From: Oenanthe sinensis
Taxonomy: Eukaryota > Streptophyta > Magnoliopsida > Apiales > Apiaceae
Reading direction: 5' to 3'
DNA length: 64,000 nucleotides
NCBI GenBank assembly: GCA_028671895.1
Contig: CM053810.1
Span: 27,941,501-28,005,500 of the forward strand
In this document: piece after piece, positions 54,688 to 64,000 of the stretch
How the letters are laid out: every line of letters begins with the position of its first letter
How positions within the stretch are numbered: position 1 is the first letter of the stretch
Notes under the pieces: model-generated
Told to the model about the DNA's origin: nothing
The model's input: the letters and a program-made list of their open reading frames with translations, nothing else
Database searches by the model: none
Position numbers and translations under genes: made by a program

Positions 54688-56241
54688 TGTTGGGTTCCGA
54701 GGCATAAAATGCAACGGATTAAACGTAAATATAACGAAAAAATTTGGAACCCTAACGCAGGATCATGTATAATCATGGACTGATTATGGTGAAACGGATC
54801 ATACCTTTGTTTGGTCTTGACTTTCACGAACTCAACGGAGATCCTAGCTTTCACGACTTGTGTCTTCCTCTCGAAAACACCTCTATGGTATCCACACGAG
54901 CACCTTCAAGAACGTCTCACGATCTTGATTACAGAATGGATGTACTAGCCTCCTTTGATGATTTTGAATTTGTCTCTGCCTTTGCTATGTGGCTGCTCTT
55001 CTAGGGTTTTCTTATCAAAACGTTAACCCTTATTAACCCTACATTATCTATTTATAATGGTTGGTTAATAGGCCCATAATAGCAACCCATAACAGCAAAA
55101 CCTAACCCATGTAGGTTTAGGATTAAATAATAAAACCGAATTTTATTATTTAATTAATAACTAAGTCACACTTAATTATTAATGGCAGAATTCAAATTCG
55201 AATTTATATTATTTCAATTAGTTAAGTCTCACTTAATTAATATAATAAAATTCAAATATTCATCAATTAATTTAAATCTATAATTTAAATTAATTATTCC
55301 TTTAAGTACTCTATGTGTGTGACCCTATAGGCTATTATTTAATTAGCAATAATTTTATTCTCCAATAAAATTATAAACAATGAGCGGTATCTAGTAATAC
55401 ATCATTGCTACCAAATTAAATAATAATTAAATCGTGATTCGATAAAACCTTTCGTGATTAATGTTTCCGTGTAATATAATCCCTTTAACCATATATATTA
55501 TAGATTAAACTCGAGGCATGTATTTAGTCATCCTCTTCAACATTTAATCCGGGTTTACTTGATCCATGAGTAGACTATGAAAACAAATCATTATTTGAGC
55601 ACGACCATGCATTTTATAGTCTCACTCAATCAAGAGGCCAATAATATCTCTCCTAATTATAGGAGGGTTAAATCCTTTATCTATCATTCATATTTCTCAT
55701 ACGACTCATGATATACCCGATGTCCACTTTTATCATTACCCGGTCAAAGGTAACTTTTAATGTAGTCAAAGTATATTAATCATCGTATAGAAATATAATG
55801 ATCTCAAGTCAGAGGATCATTACACCATTATCACTGTGAGTCTTTCTTATGACTTTATTAAACATGAAGAATCTCACTGTGGGTCTGTCCAGTACCATGT
55901 ACTCCTGCATGTACCTATGTGTTGATTTTAGTATCCCATACTTATAACCAATGAGATGTGGTTATCTGTCAAACAACATACTAGTCTATTTATGTATTAT
56001 TATTGTCCTATAATAATAATACTCGACTAGGGACATTTAAGAATATGATATATTATATAATCTCAAGTTCAAGTCATGTACTAAACTATACAATGTGTAT
56101 CATGATTCTAAGGACATTTATTATGCTAACAAATATATCGCAGTAATTAAAGTCATAATAAATACGTTTATTGAATAATCAATTGACATAAAGGTTTATC
56201 AAAATAAACATTGTATTGCCTCTAGGGCACCTACACCAACA
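54688..56241 (-). repeat. 3' LTR of the minus-strand copia element
   Basis: A 1554-bp LTR. In element orientation it is preceded by a purine-rich tract at 56242-56254 (CTAGTGCAAGTGGGAGAT, ending at the LTR), the polypurine tract. Confidence 0.93.
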
Positions 56242-56254
56242 ATCTCCCACTTGC
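56242..56254 (-). other. Polypurine tract of the minus-strand copia element
   Basis: On the minus strand AAGTGGGAGAT lies directly before the LTR start. Confidence 0.85.
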
Positions 56255-56255
56255 A

Positions 56256-57977
56256 CTAGAGCCAATCACCCATGTATCTAATACCCATGGAACTAGTGTG
56301 ACCGTCGTGCTTCTTCTGCGACAAGCCTTTGGTCAGTGGGTCTGCAATGTTATCATTTGTGTGCACTTTACATATGTGTATGTCACCCCTTTCATTAATC
56401 TCTCGAATGATGTGATATCTCCTGAGTATGTGTTTGGTTCGGGAGTGAGGTCTAGGTTCTTTAGCCTGTGCAATGGCTCCATTATTATCGCAGTATAGAT
56501 CAATGAGAGCTGCGATCGATGGAACCACTCTCAAATCAGTAATGAATTTTCGAATCCAAACAGCTTCCTTAGCCGCTTCACAAGATGAAATGTACTCAGC
56601 CTCCATTGTAGAATCAGCTACTGTTTCTTGCTTTGAACTCTTCCAACTTACAGCACCTCCGTTTAGACAAAACACAAAACCATACTGTGATACAGTATCA
56701 TCCCTGTCTGTTTGGAAACTTGCATCGATGTAACCTTTTATAACCAGTTTTTCCTCTCCTCCATACACCAAGAATGAATCTTTAGTCCTTTTCAAGTACT
56801 TTAGAATATTCTTGACAGCCATCCAGTGACCTTCACCTGGATTAGATTGGTATCTGCTAGTCATGCTTAAAGCATACGAAACATCTGGGCGAGTACATAC
56901 CATCGCATACATGATGGATCCAATTGCTGAGGCATATGAAACCTTACTCATGCGGTCCTTGTCATCCAATGATTTCGGACACTGATCTTTAGAGATCGTT
57001 ATTCCTTGAGACACGGGGACATATCCCTTTTTTGTATTTTGCATACCAAAACGATGCAAAACCTTATCGATGTATGTACTCTGACTTAGACCGATCATCC
57101 TTCTAGATCTATCCCTATAGATCCTCATTCCTAGAATGTAGGATGCTTCTCCTAAGTCTTTCATAGAGAAGTTGCTCCCTAACCAAATATTAACAGCCTT
57201 GAGAGAAGGTATGTCATTCCCCATTAGTAGTATGTCATCAACATATAGTACTATGAATGCCACATGTCTCCCACTAACCTTCTTGTAAACACAAGGTTCA
57301 TCTTCGTTTTGAACAAAGCCATACTCTTTGACTGTTTCATCAAAATGGATATTCCATCTCCTAGAGGCTTGCTTCAATCCATAAATGGATCGACATAATT
57401 TACATACCTTGCTAACATTCCTTGGATCGACAAAACCTTCAGGTTGTGTCATGTACACATCCACATTCTCTTCAAGGATTCCGTTAAGGAAGGCTGTTTT
57501 GACATCCATTTGCCAGATTTCATAATCATGGAATGCTGCAATAGCAAGCAAAATCCTTATGGACTTGACCATAGCCACTGATGAGAAAGTCTCATCATAG
57601 TCAATACCATGAATTTGTCTGAAACCTTTTGCAACCAGCCTTGCTTTATAGGTCTGAACATTTCCATCCATGTCAGTTTTCTTCTTGAAAACCCATTTGC
57701 ACCCTATGGGTTTTACCCCTTCAGGTGGATCAACCAAAGTCCATACTCGGTTTTCGTACATGGAATCCATCTCGGATTTCATGGCTTCTAGCCATCTCTT
57801 AGAGTCTGGACTGTTCATAGCATCTTGGTATGTGAGAGGCTCATCTTCGTCTATGAGCATCAAATCACCACATTGAGTCAAGAGAAATCCATATCTCTCT
57901 GGCTCATGGCGAATTCTACCAGTTCTACGAACAACCTGTGTTTGTTGAGCATTATCATTATCCTGCTCTTGTTCCAC
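56256..57977 (-). pseudogene. Reverse transcriptase and RNase H part of copia Pol
   Basis: About 573 open codons. Reverse transcriptase motifs: GCKWVFKKKTDMDGNVQTYK, YKARLVAKGF, WQMDVKTAFLNG, YGLKQASRRWN and the active site YVDDILLMGN (about 57235). RNase H motifs: IDASFQTDRDD, AEYISSCEAAKEAVW, CDNNGAIAQAKE and HSRTKHILRRYH, ending in ADPLTKGLS. This part looks nearly full length and catalytically complete, with small departures from the family pattern (FSSVA for FSPVA). There is no ATG at its start; it is the downstream part of a longer pol frame. Confidence 0.9.
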
Positions 57978-58682
57978 TTCAGGTTCAATACTATTTTGTG
58001 GTTCTCAATCTTCATCGAGGTCTATAGTTCTCCCACTGTTTTGGAAACAAAATCTCTTTCCATGAAAACAGCATCTCGAGCAATGAACACTTTTTGCTCA
58101 GAAGGACTATAGAAATAGTACGCCTTTGTTTCCCTAGGGTATCCCACAAAATTGCACTCTTCAGATTTAGGTCCAAGTTTGTCAGATACTTGACGCTTCA
58201 CAAACGCCTTGCATCCCTAAACTTTCATAAAGCTCATGCCTGACCGTTTCTTCTCCCATATCTCATATGGAGTCTTTTGAACCTTCTTAGTAGGAACACG
58301 GTTAAGTGTGAAAGCCGCTGTTTCTAGAGCATAACCCCAGAAACAAATTGGAAGATCTGCATGACTCATCATCGATCGCACCATGTCCAACAAGGTGCGA
58401 TTTCTCCTCTCTGAAACTCCATTCCATTGAGGTGTACCTGGCGGAGTGAGTTGTGATACAATACCACACTCCTTTAAATAATCTTTAAATTATGTGCTCA
58501 AGTATTCTCCTCCACGATCAGATCGTAAGATTTTAATACTTGTGCCTCCGCCAATTTGTTTCTCTACTTCAGCCTTGTATTCTTTGAACTTTTCAAAAGA
58601 ATCGGATTTATTCTTCATAAGATATACATATCCATATCTACTGAAATCATCAGTAAATGTTATGAAGTAGTAGTAGCCTCCT
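57978..58682 (-). pseudogene. Integrase core of copia Pol, broken
   Basis: Minus-strand motifs ITFTDDFSRYGYVYLMKNKS, RSDRGGEY and WNGVSERRNRTLLDMV are readable, covering the second aspartate and the glutamate of the D,D-E triad. Stops occur just after GGEYLST (about 58490), in the MKV-GCKAF segment (about 58218) and before the EPQNSIEPE linker (about 58005). The segment carrying the first catalytic aspartate is deleted at about 58683, where RLELIHS runs into a stop and then ARGGYYYF. Confidence 0.85.
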
Positions 58683-59882
58683 CTAGCTATGTATTAGCTC
58701 TAGACGTTCAGTGGCCCTTTGACCCTTACCAATGAAAGGGGCTTTAGTCATTTTACCAAGCAAACAAGATTCGCATTCTTGGTATGATTCAAAATCAAAC
58801 TTATCCAAATATCCATCCTTATGTAATTTGGATATGCGTTTCTCATTTATATGGCCTAGACGACAATGCCAGAGGTATGTTTGATTTGAGTCATTAACTT
58901 TAAGTCGTTTGTTTTCTATATTACAGACAGGATTATCTAAGTCAAGAACATATAAACCATTAAACAAACGCGCAACACCATAGGTTAAATCATTCAAAGC
59001 AAAAGAGCAACTGTTGTTCTTTATTGTAAACGAAAAACCTTTCTTGTCCAAACAAGAAACAGAAATAATGTTTCTGCGAATCGCAGGCACGTAATAACAA
59101 TTTTCCAGTTCTAAAACTAACCCAGAGGGCAAAGATAAATAATATGTTCCTACAGCTAAAGCAGCAACTCTTGCTCCATTGGCAACTCGTAGGTCCATTT
59201 CTCCTTTAGCCAATGTCCTACTTCTCTGCATTTCCTGCACATTTATACAAATGTGAGAAGCACATCCAGTATCCAATACCCAAGATGTAAAAATAGACAG
59301 ATTGACTTCTATAACATATATACCTGAAGTAGAAGCTTGCTCATCCCTCTTCTTCTTCAGATCCTCCAAGTAACCAATCATCTTCAGAACATGTGGGCCA
59401 ACTGGTTCACTTGCCCCTTGTTTGCAATTAAAAAGTGACTTACTCGTGTTGAACCTTTCTTGACGAGTTTGGCTTGCAAACATGCTTTGCAAGTGCTCAT
59501 AGATAGTATATGCATCCATATGCACATGCTGTCTTTGAAGCTCAGCACTCATAGTTGCCAACATAAGACATGCAACATCAGTTGCATCATTCTCGTCCTT
59601 TGTGTGGGCCGCTCGTTCCTCAACAGTAGCGCCCTCAGGAAGGGGACCTGCCGGAGGAATATCAATGACATGAAGCTTGCGCTCCTGCCTGAGGACAATC
59701 CTCAAATTCCTCTGCCAGTCTAGGAAGTTGTTTCCTCCTGTCAGCTTATCCTTCTCAATGACAGATCGTACGGATAGTGTGTTTGTGTTGTTTGTCATTA
59801 TTTGGTATCTACAATGATAAAAGCGCAAAATAAACATTAGATTGTCTGAGTTATTTATTATGTTCAAATGATTATGATACAT
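58683..59882 (-). pseudogene. Copia gag fused to protease and integrase N-terminus, zinc knuckle deleted
   Basis: A 399-codon frame. Gag: KDKLTGGNNFLDWQRNLRIV and DAYTIYEHLQSMFASQTRQE. Protease: SWVLDTGCASHICINVQ (active site DTG), then CYYVPAIRRNIISVSCLDKK. Integrase zinc-binding region: LWHCRLGHINEKRISKL and CESCLLGKMTK. Gag jumps from VLKMIGYLEDLKKKRDEQAS directly into the pre-protease segment, so the C-terminal half of gag, including the CCHC zinc knuckle, is missing. The ATG used may be one at the MTNNTNTLSVRSV position (about 59800), which is where gag of this family normally starts; the 28 residues before it are probably leader. Confidence 0.88.
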
Positions 59883-61686
59883 TCATAATATATCTCCCAC
59901 TATTTCTATCAAATCAATAGCCCTTACTATTAATTTGGAAAGTATATCCCATAATTCTTTCTAGTGAGCCAAGATCCATATTTCGTCATGTCTCAAGTCA
60001 ACCACTGGAAGTCCTTAAGAATGATTATTTAGGTAGACAACATTTGTCAATTATATCATATATAATTCTTGGATAGTTTGGTGAGCAACGATTGATCTTA
60101 TCTATCTAATAGATTTTTAACCAAACTCTATGCTTCTAAGTTCATAATGGTCGAATATAACCGTTTACTTTCACCTTATTGTGATGACTCAGTTAAGTTT
60201 GACCCAATGATACAACGGCCGAATATAACCGTTTATATTCGTCGCATCTCACCACGATAGATAGGAGTCCCCTGCCACTGACAGTCTTTCCCCTAATCGA
60301 TCTAGGATTCGATGAGTGTTCATTCATTGGAAAGCATCCGATTAAAATTTAATATTTTGTTAAGGGGTTTAGAAAATTTACGACGATCATGATCACATCA
60401 TGAAGAGATCCTCAATTTTTCCTTGAACTAAATATTTCAAATCGACATCTTAAATTGTTCATTTCCCAGGTAGATGGAGGATACCAGTGGTCACACTTAA
60501 AACCCATCAGCCTTACGAATACGCATATCCGCTTTTATCAGAAAATCCCAGTTATAGATATCAAAATTCATATTTAATTCCGTGTTTTAAAAATCCATAT
60601 TTCATAAACACAATAATCTCATGATCGTTCGTTTGTTAATTTTAAAATCTTAAATCGTTAAAGATTTTATCTTGTTTAGCATGGCAAGCATGGCATGGGT
60701 GACGTATCTAATACATGCATACATCATTAATCTAATTAAAGCATGCATCTTCTACTCTACACATACATTCATACATCAATATGTAAAGTGCAGTATGTAA
60801 TCGTGCCTGGTTATGGCCCCTTTCCTATGTGATCCTTTCGAGCTAATGAAAGGATCAAAGTTAGTCTATGGTGGTGGAAAAAAAATATAAATACAGTTGC
60901 TTGTCTTGATCTTCTTACATCCATGGCTGCCTTCTTAGCTTCTTGCATCCAGTTGCTTGCCTTCAGTCTTCAATTACATTACAAGAAAAAATTGAATTCA
61001 ACCTAAGCTAATGTACTTACATAAGAAAAGCTTGAGTTACATTCGAGGTTCAACAATTATAAGAATGAAGAAAACGACATGCAATTCGTATTTATAAAAC
61101 CAAAACCATTACTCTAGGGTCTAGAAGGCCATAACCATCACCATGCTCACATAACAGTTACTGGAATCCCAGAATGCATAATCATATCATCATGCATCAA
61201 ATATATCATGATCAAAAATTTTTGAAAAAATTAAAACTATGATCAGAAAACAGAAAACTGCGTTTTTGAGGCCCTTAACAATGTCAAATGGCCAAAAAAC
61301 ATCATAGGTCACGGCAAAGCGGTGATTTTTGCTTGTGGCGATTTTCTCTTTCCAGAAAGAGTAAATTCGACTCATTCTGACTCCGTCGAAAAACACTGTT
61401 CACTGCAGAATCACTATTCACAGCAAACCGCATCTTATACCGTTGTGTTTCTTATCGATTCAGAACGATTCCGATGACCTTCCCTGGACTGTATCTTGTA
61501 TCACATACATACAGTGCATCACACATATCATGCCATAACAGATTATAACATTGCAGATCACATATAGTCATGGCAGAAGCATGGCAAATTGTGACAAGGC
61601 AGTAGCATGGCATGGCAGTCACCAAAACAGGCATGTATGCATCAAATACATAAAACACGTAACCAAATCAGTCCCTTATACACGTA
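59883..61686 (-). other. 5' leader of the minus-strand copia element
   Basis: An unusually long non-coding interval of about 1.8 kb between the PBS and gag in element orientation. No conserved ORF is seen. A GGCCGAATATAACCG word repeats at about 60152 and 60216 on the plus strand. Confidence 0.6.
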
Positions 61687-61698
61687 GCTCTGATGCCA
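61687..61698 (-). other. Primer-binding site of the minus-strand copia element
   Basis: On the minus strand TGGCATCAGAGC lies one base after the 5' LTR, differing from the initiator-tRNA-Met PBS by one base. Confidence 0.9.
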
Positions 61699-61699
61699 T

Positions 61700-63254
61700 T
61701 GTTGGGTTCCAAGGCATAAAACGCAGCGGATTAAACGTAAATATAACGAAAATTTTTGGAACCCTAACGCAGGATCATGTATAATCATGGACTGATTATG
61801 GTAAAACGGAATCATACCTTTGTTTGGTCTTGACTTTCACGAACTCAACGGAGATCCTAGCTTTCACGACTTGTGTCTTCCTCTCGAAAACACCTCTATG
61901 GTATCCACACGAGCACCTTCAAGAACGTCTCACGATCTTGATTACGGAATGGATGTACTAGCCTCCTTTGATGATTTTGAATTTGTCTCTGCCTTTGCTA
62001 TGTGGCTGCTCTTCTAGGGTTTTCTTATCAAAACGTTAACCCTTATTAACCCTACATTATCTATTTATAATGGTTGGTTAATAGGCCCATAATCACAACC
62101 CATAACAGCAAAGCCTAACCCATGTAGGTTTAGGATTAAATAATAAAACCGAATTTTATTATTTAATTAATAACTAAGTCACACTTAATTATTAATGGCA
62201 GAATTCAAATTTGAATTTATATTATTTCAATTAATTAAGTCTCACTTAATTAATATAATAAAATTCAAATAATCATCAATTAATTTAAATCTATAATTTA
62301 AATTAATTATTCCTTTAAGTACTCTATGTGTGTGACCCTATAGGCTATTATTTAATTAGCAATAATTTTATTCTCCAATAAAATTATAAACAATGAGCGG
62401 TATCTAGTAATACATCATTGCTACCCAATTAAATAATAATTAAATCGTGATTCGATAAAACCTTTCGTGATTAATGTTTCCGTGTAATATAATCCCTTTA
62501 ACCATATATATTATAGATTAAACTCGAGGCATGTATTTAGTCATCCTCTTCAACATTTAATCCGGGTTTACTTGATCCATGAGTAGACTATGAAAACAAA
62601 TCATTATTTGAACACGACCATGCATTTTATAGTCTCACTCAATCAAGAGGCCAATAATATCTCTCCTAATTATAGGAGGGTTAAATCATTTATCTATCAT
62701 TCATATTTCTCATACGACTCATGATATACCCGATGTCCACTTTTATCATTACCCGGTCAAAGGTAACTTTTAATATAGTCAAAGTATATTAATCCTCGTA
62801 TAGAAATATAATGATCTCAAGTCAGAGGATCATTACACCATTATCACAGTGAGTCTTTCTTATGACTTTATTAAACATGAAGAATCTCATTGTGGGTCTG
62901 TCCAGTACCATGTACTCCTGCATGTACCTATGTGTTGACTTTAGTATCCCATACTTGTAACCAATGAGATGTGGTTATCTGTCAAACAACATACTAGTCT
63001 ATTTATGTATTATTATTGTCCTATAATAATAATACTCGACTAGGGACATTTAAGAATATGATATATTATATAATCTCAAGTTCAAGTCATGTACTAAACT
63101 ATACAATGTGTATCATGATTCTAAGGACATTTATTATGCTAACAAATATATCGCAGTAATTAAAATCATAATAAATACGTTTATTGAATAATCAATTGAC
63201 ATAAAGGTTTATCAAAATAAACATTGTATTGCCTCTAGGGCACCTACACCAACA
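61700..63254 (-). repeat. 5' LTR of the minus-strand copia element
   Basis: A 1555-bp copy of 54688-56241. Confidence 0.95.
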
Positions 63255-63259
63255 CCCAC
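63255..63259. repeat. Target-site duplication CCCAC, right copy
   Basis: Matches 54683-54687. Confidence 0.93.
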
Positions 63260-64000
63260 ACCTCTCTTTGCTAATCAGGGCGTGCCCCAACCTCCTCTAG
63301 TCATCTTGGGCACACCTCAACCCACGGTCATCAATCAGGTCACGTCTATCTCCAACTAAGGTAATAACCAGGCCATGCCCCACCTCAGGGCGCGCCCTCC
63401 ACCAACGCCTCCCAGGTAAGTCCCTTATCTTATCTCTCAGGATTGCAAAATATTCCAGGTGTGGGTAATATAAACATTAATGAACTGAAGAAACTGTTCA
63501 CCATCCTTGATGGATGAAGGCCCACAACCTTAGTACAATCTTCATCTTCTTTCTCTCAAGAGGGAAGGGAAAGGACGCTTCCATAAGGCTATCGAAGCAC
63601 TACTGATCTCCGGTATCATGGAAACTCCAACACAGTCGAGTATTTGAGAAAATTCAACACAAACATGGATGTCTATCAGGTTCTTGACTTGGTTAGGTAC
63701 AAATTTTTGGCTGCTACACTGAGGGATGACGCTCAAATATGGTTTCAGAAGTTGGGATTAGGTGTGGTCACGTCATGGGATCAAATGCAACTTCTCTTCC
63801 TAATACAATTCCAAGTTGCAGTCAAATAGGCTCCTCCAATCACAACTCTGGAAAATGTCAAGCAAAGGGTCAACTAATCCCTCCAAGCGTACTTCAAAAG
63901 ATTCAACCCTAAAGCTACAGGAGTTAGAGGGGCAATAGATGATACCTTGAAGAGTTTTCTCATTGCAGGTCTGAAGGTTGGAATAGATTTTTGGAAGCAC
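63260..64000 (+). pseudogene. Tat/Retand-like remnant, copy 3, right part (gag capsid), runs off the window
   Basis: Continues the interrupted copy 3 and matches 43925-44680. A capsid frame (MDVYQVLDLVRYKFLAAT, WFQKLGLGVVTSWDQMQ) is open from 63644 to a stop at 63829; VKQRVN then a stop, SLQAYFKRFNPKATGV and DDTLKSFLIAGLKVG follow. It ends at the window edge. Confidence 0.75.

Larger units (their letters stand above)
54688..63254 (-). mobile_element. Complete minus-strand Ty1/copia element (Tnt1-like), defective
   Basis: An 8.6-kb element with LTRs at 54688-56241 and 61700-63254, both starting TGTTGGGTTCC and ending CTACACCAACA on the plus strand, and flanked by CCCAC. Coding runs on the minus strand: gag plus protease plus integrase start (59882-58683), broken integrase (58682-57978) and reverse transcriptase plus RNase H (57977-56256), all in one frame apart from stops. 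By eye the LTRs differ at about 1-2 percent of sites. It interrupts the Tat/Retand-like gag region. Confidence 0.95.

Noticed and set aside
61551..61784. 77-codon frame spanning the PBS and LTR start of the minus-strand copia element
   Set aside because: It crosses the LTR boundary and has no homology; chance frame.

Overview
This is plant nuclear DNA: AT-rich, intron-bearing and dominated by nested LTR retrotransposons of classic angiosperm types (Ty1/copia SIRE-like and Tnt1-like, Ty3/gypsy Athila-like and Tat/Retand-like, a plant L1 LINE with a C-terminal RNase H, a TRIM-like mini-element and a SINE trace). A dicot is likely. I cannot name the species from sequence alone.

Only one host gene looks intact: a four-exon plus-strand gene at 6600-8851 encoding a 437-residue multi-pass membrane protein of the DUF3537 / plant gustatory-receptor-like (GRL) family. 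All four exons join in frame at GT-AG introns. Other host material is broken: a duplicated exon of a REF/SRPP (rubber elongation factor / small rubber particle protein-like) gene at 41406-41621 and 51545-51761, a duplicated spliced exon pair of an unrecognised gene just upstream of each, and a short two-exon fragment at 34589-34822.

Layout. 1-6500: AT-rich intergenic DNA with a TRIM-like foldback (935-1335) and the 3' end of a minus-strand copia element (1375-3222). 6500-9490: the GRL gene and its flanks. 9490-16970: a chimera of a Tat/Retand-like fragment fused to an Athila-like gag-pol with 3' tail and LTR. 17120-33066: an L1 LINE fragment split by a complete 13.7-kb SIRE-like copia element (17214-30913, target duplication CTAAG) carrying gag, pol and a long env-position third ORF. 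33078-40515: intergenic DNA with small duplications, gene fragments, a SINE trace and a candidate 2.6-kb solo LTR. 40516-50222: a segment with SRPP fragment, Tat/Retand-like gag-PR-aRNH remnant and Athila gag-pol; this arrangement starts again at 50658 (offset about 10.14 kb) as a tandem duplication. In the second unit a minus-strand copia element (54688-63254, target duplication CCCAC) has landed inside the Tat/Retand-like gag region, which resumes at 63255 and runs off the window.

The most interesting observation is a repeated motif close to AAGTCATACCGAG in the SIRE-like element. It forms an array just upstream of the LTR TATA box, and a second cluster, including a perfect 15-bp inverted repeat, lies in the 1.1-kb spacer between pol and the env-position ORF. 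This suggests, without proving, that the third ORF has its own promoter built from LTR-type sequence. The Tat/Athila chimera shared by two loci, the near-identical LTRs of a SIRE copy whose coding regions are broken, and the repeated host-gene fragments also merit checks.
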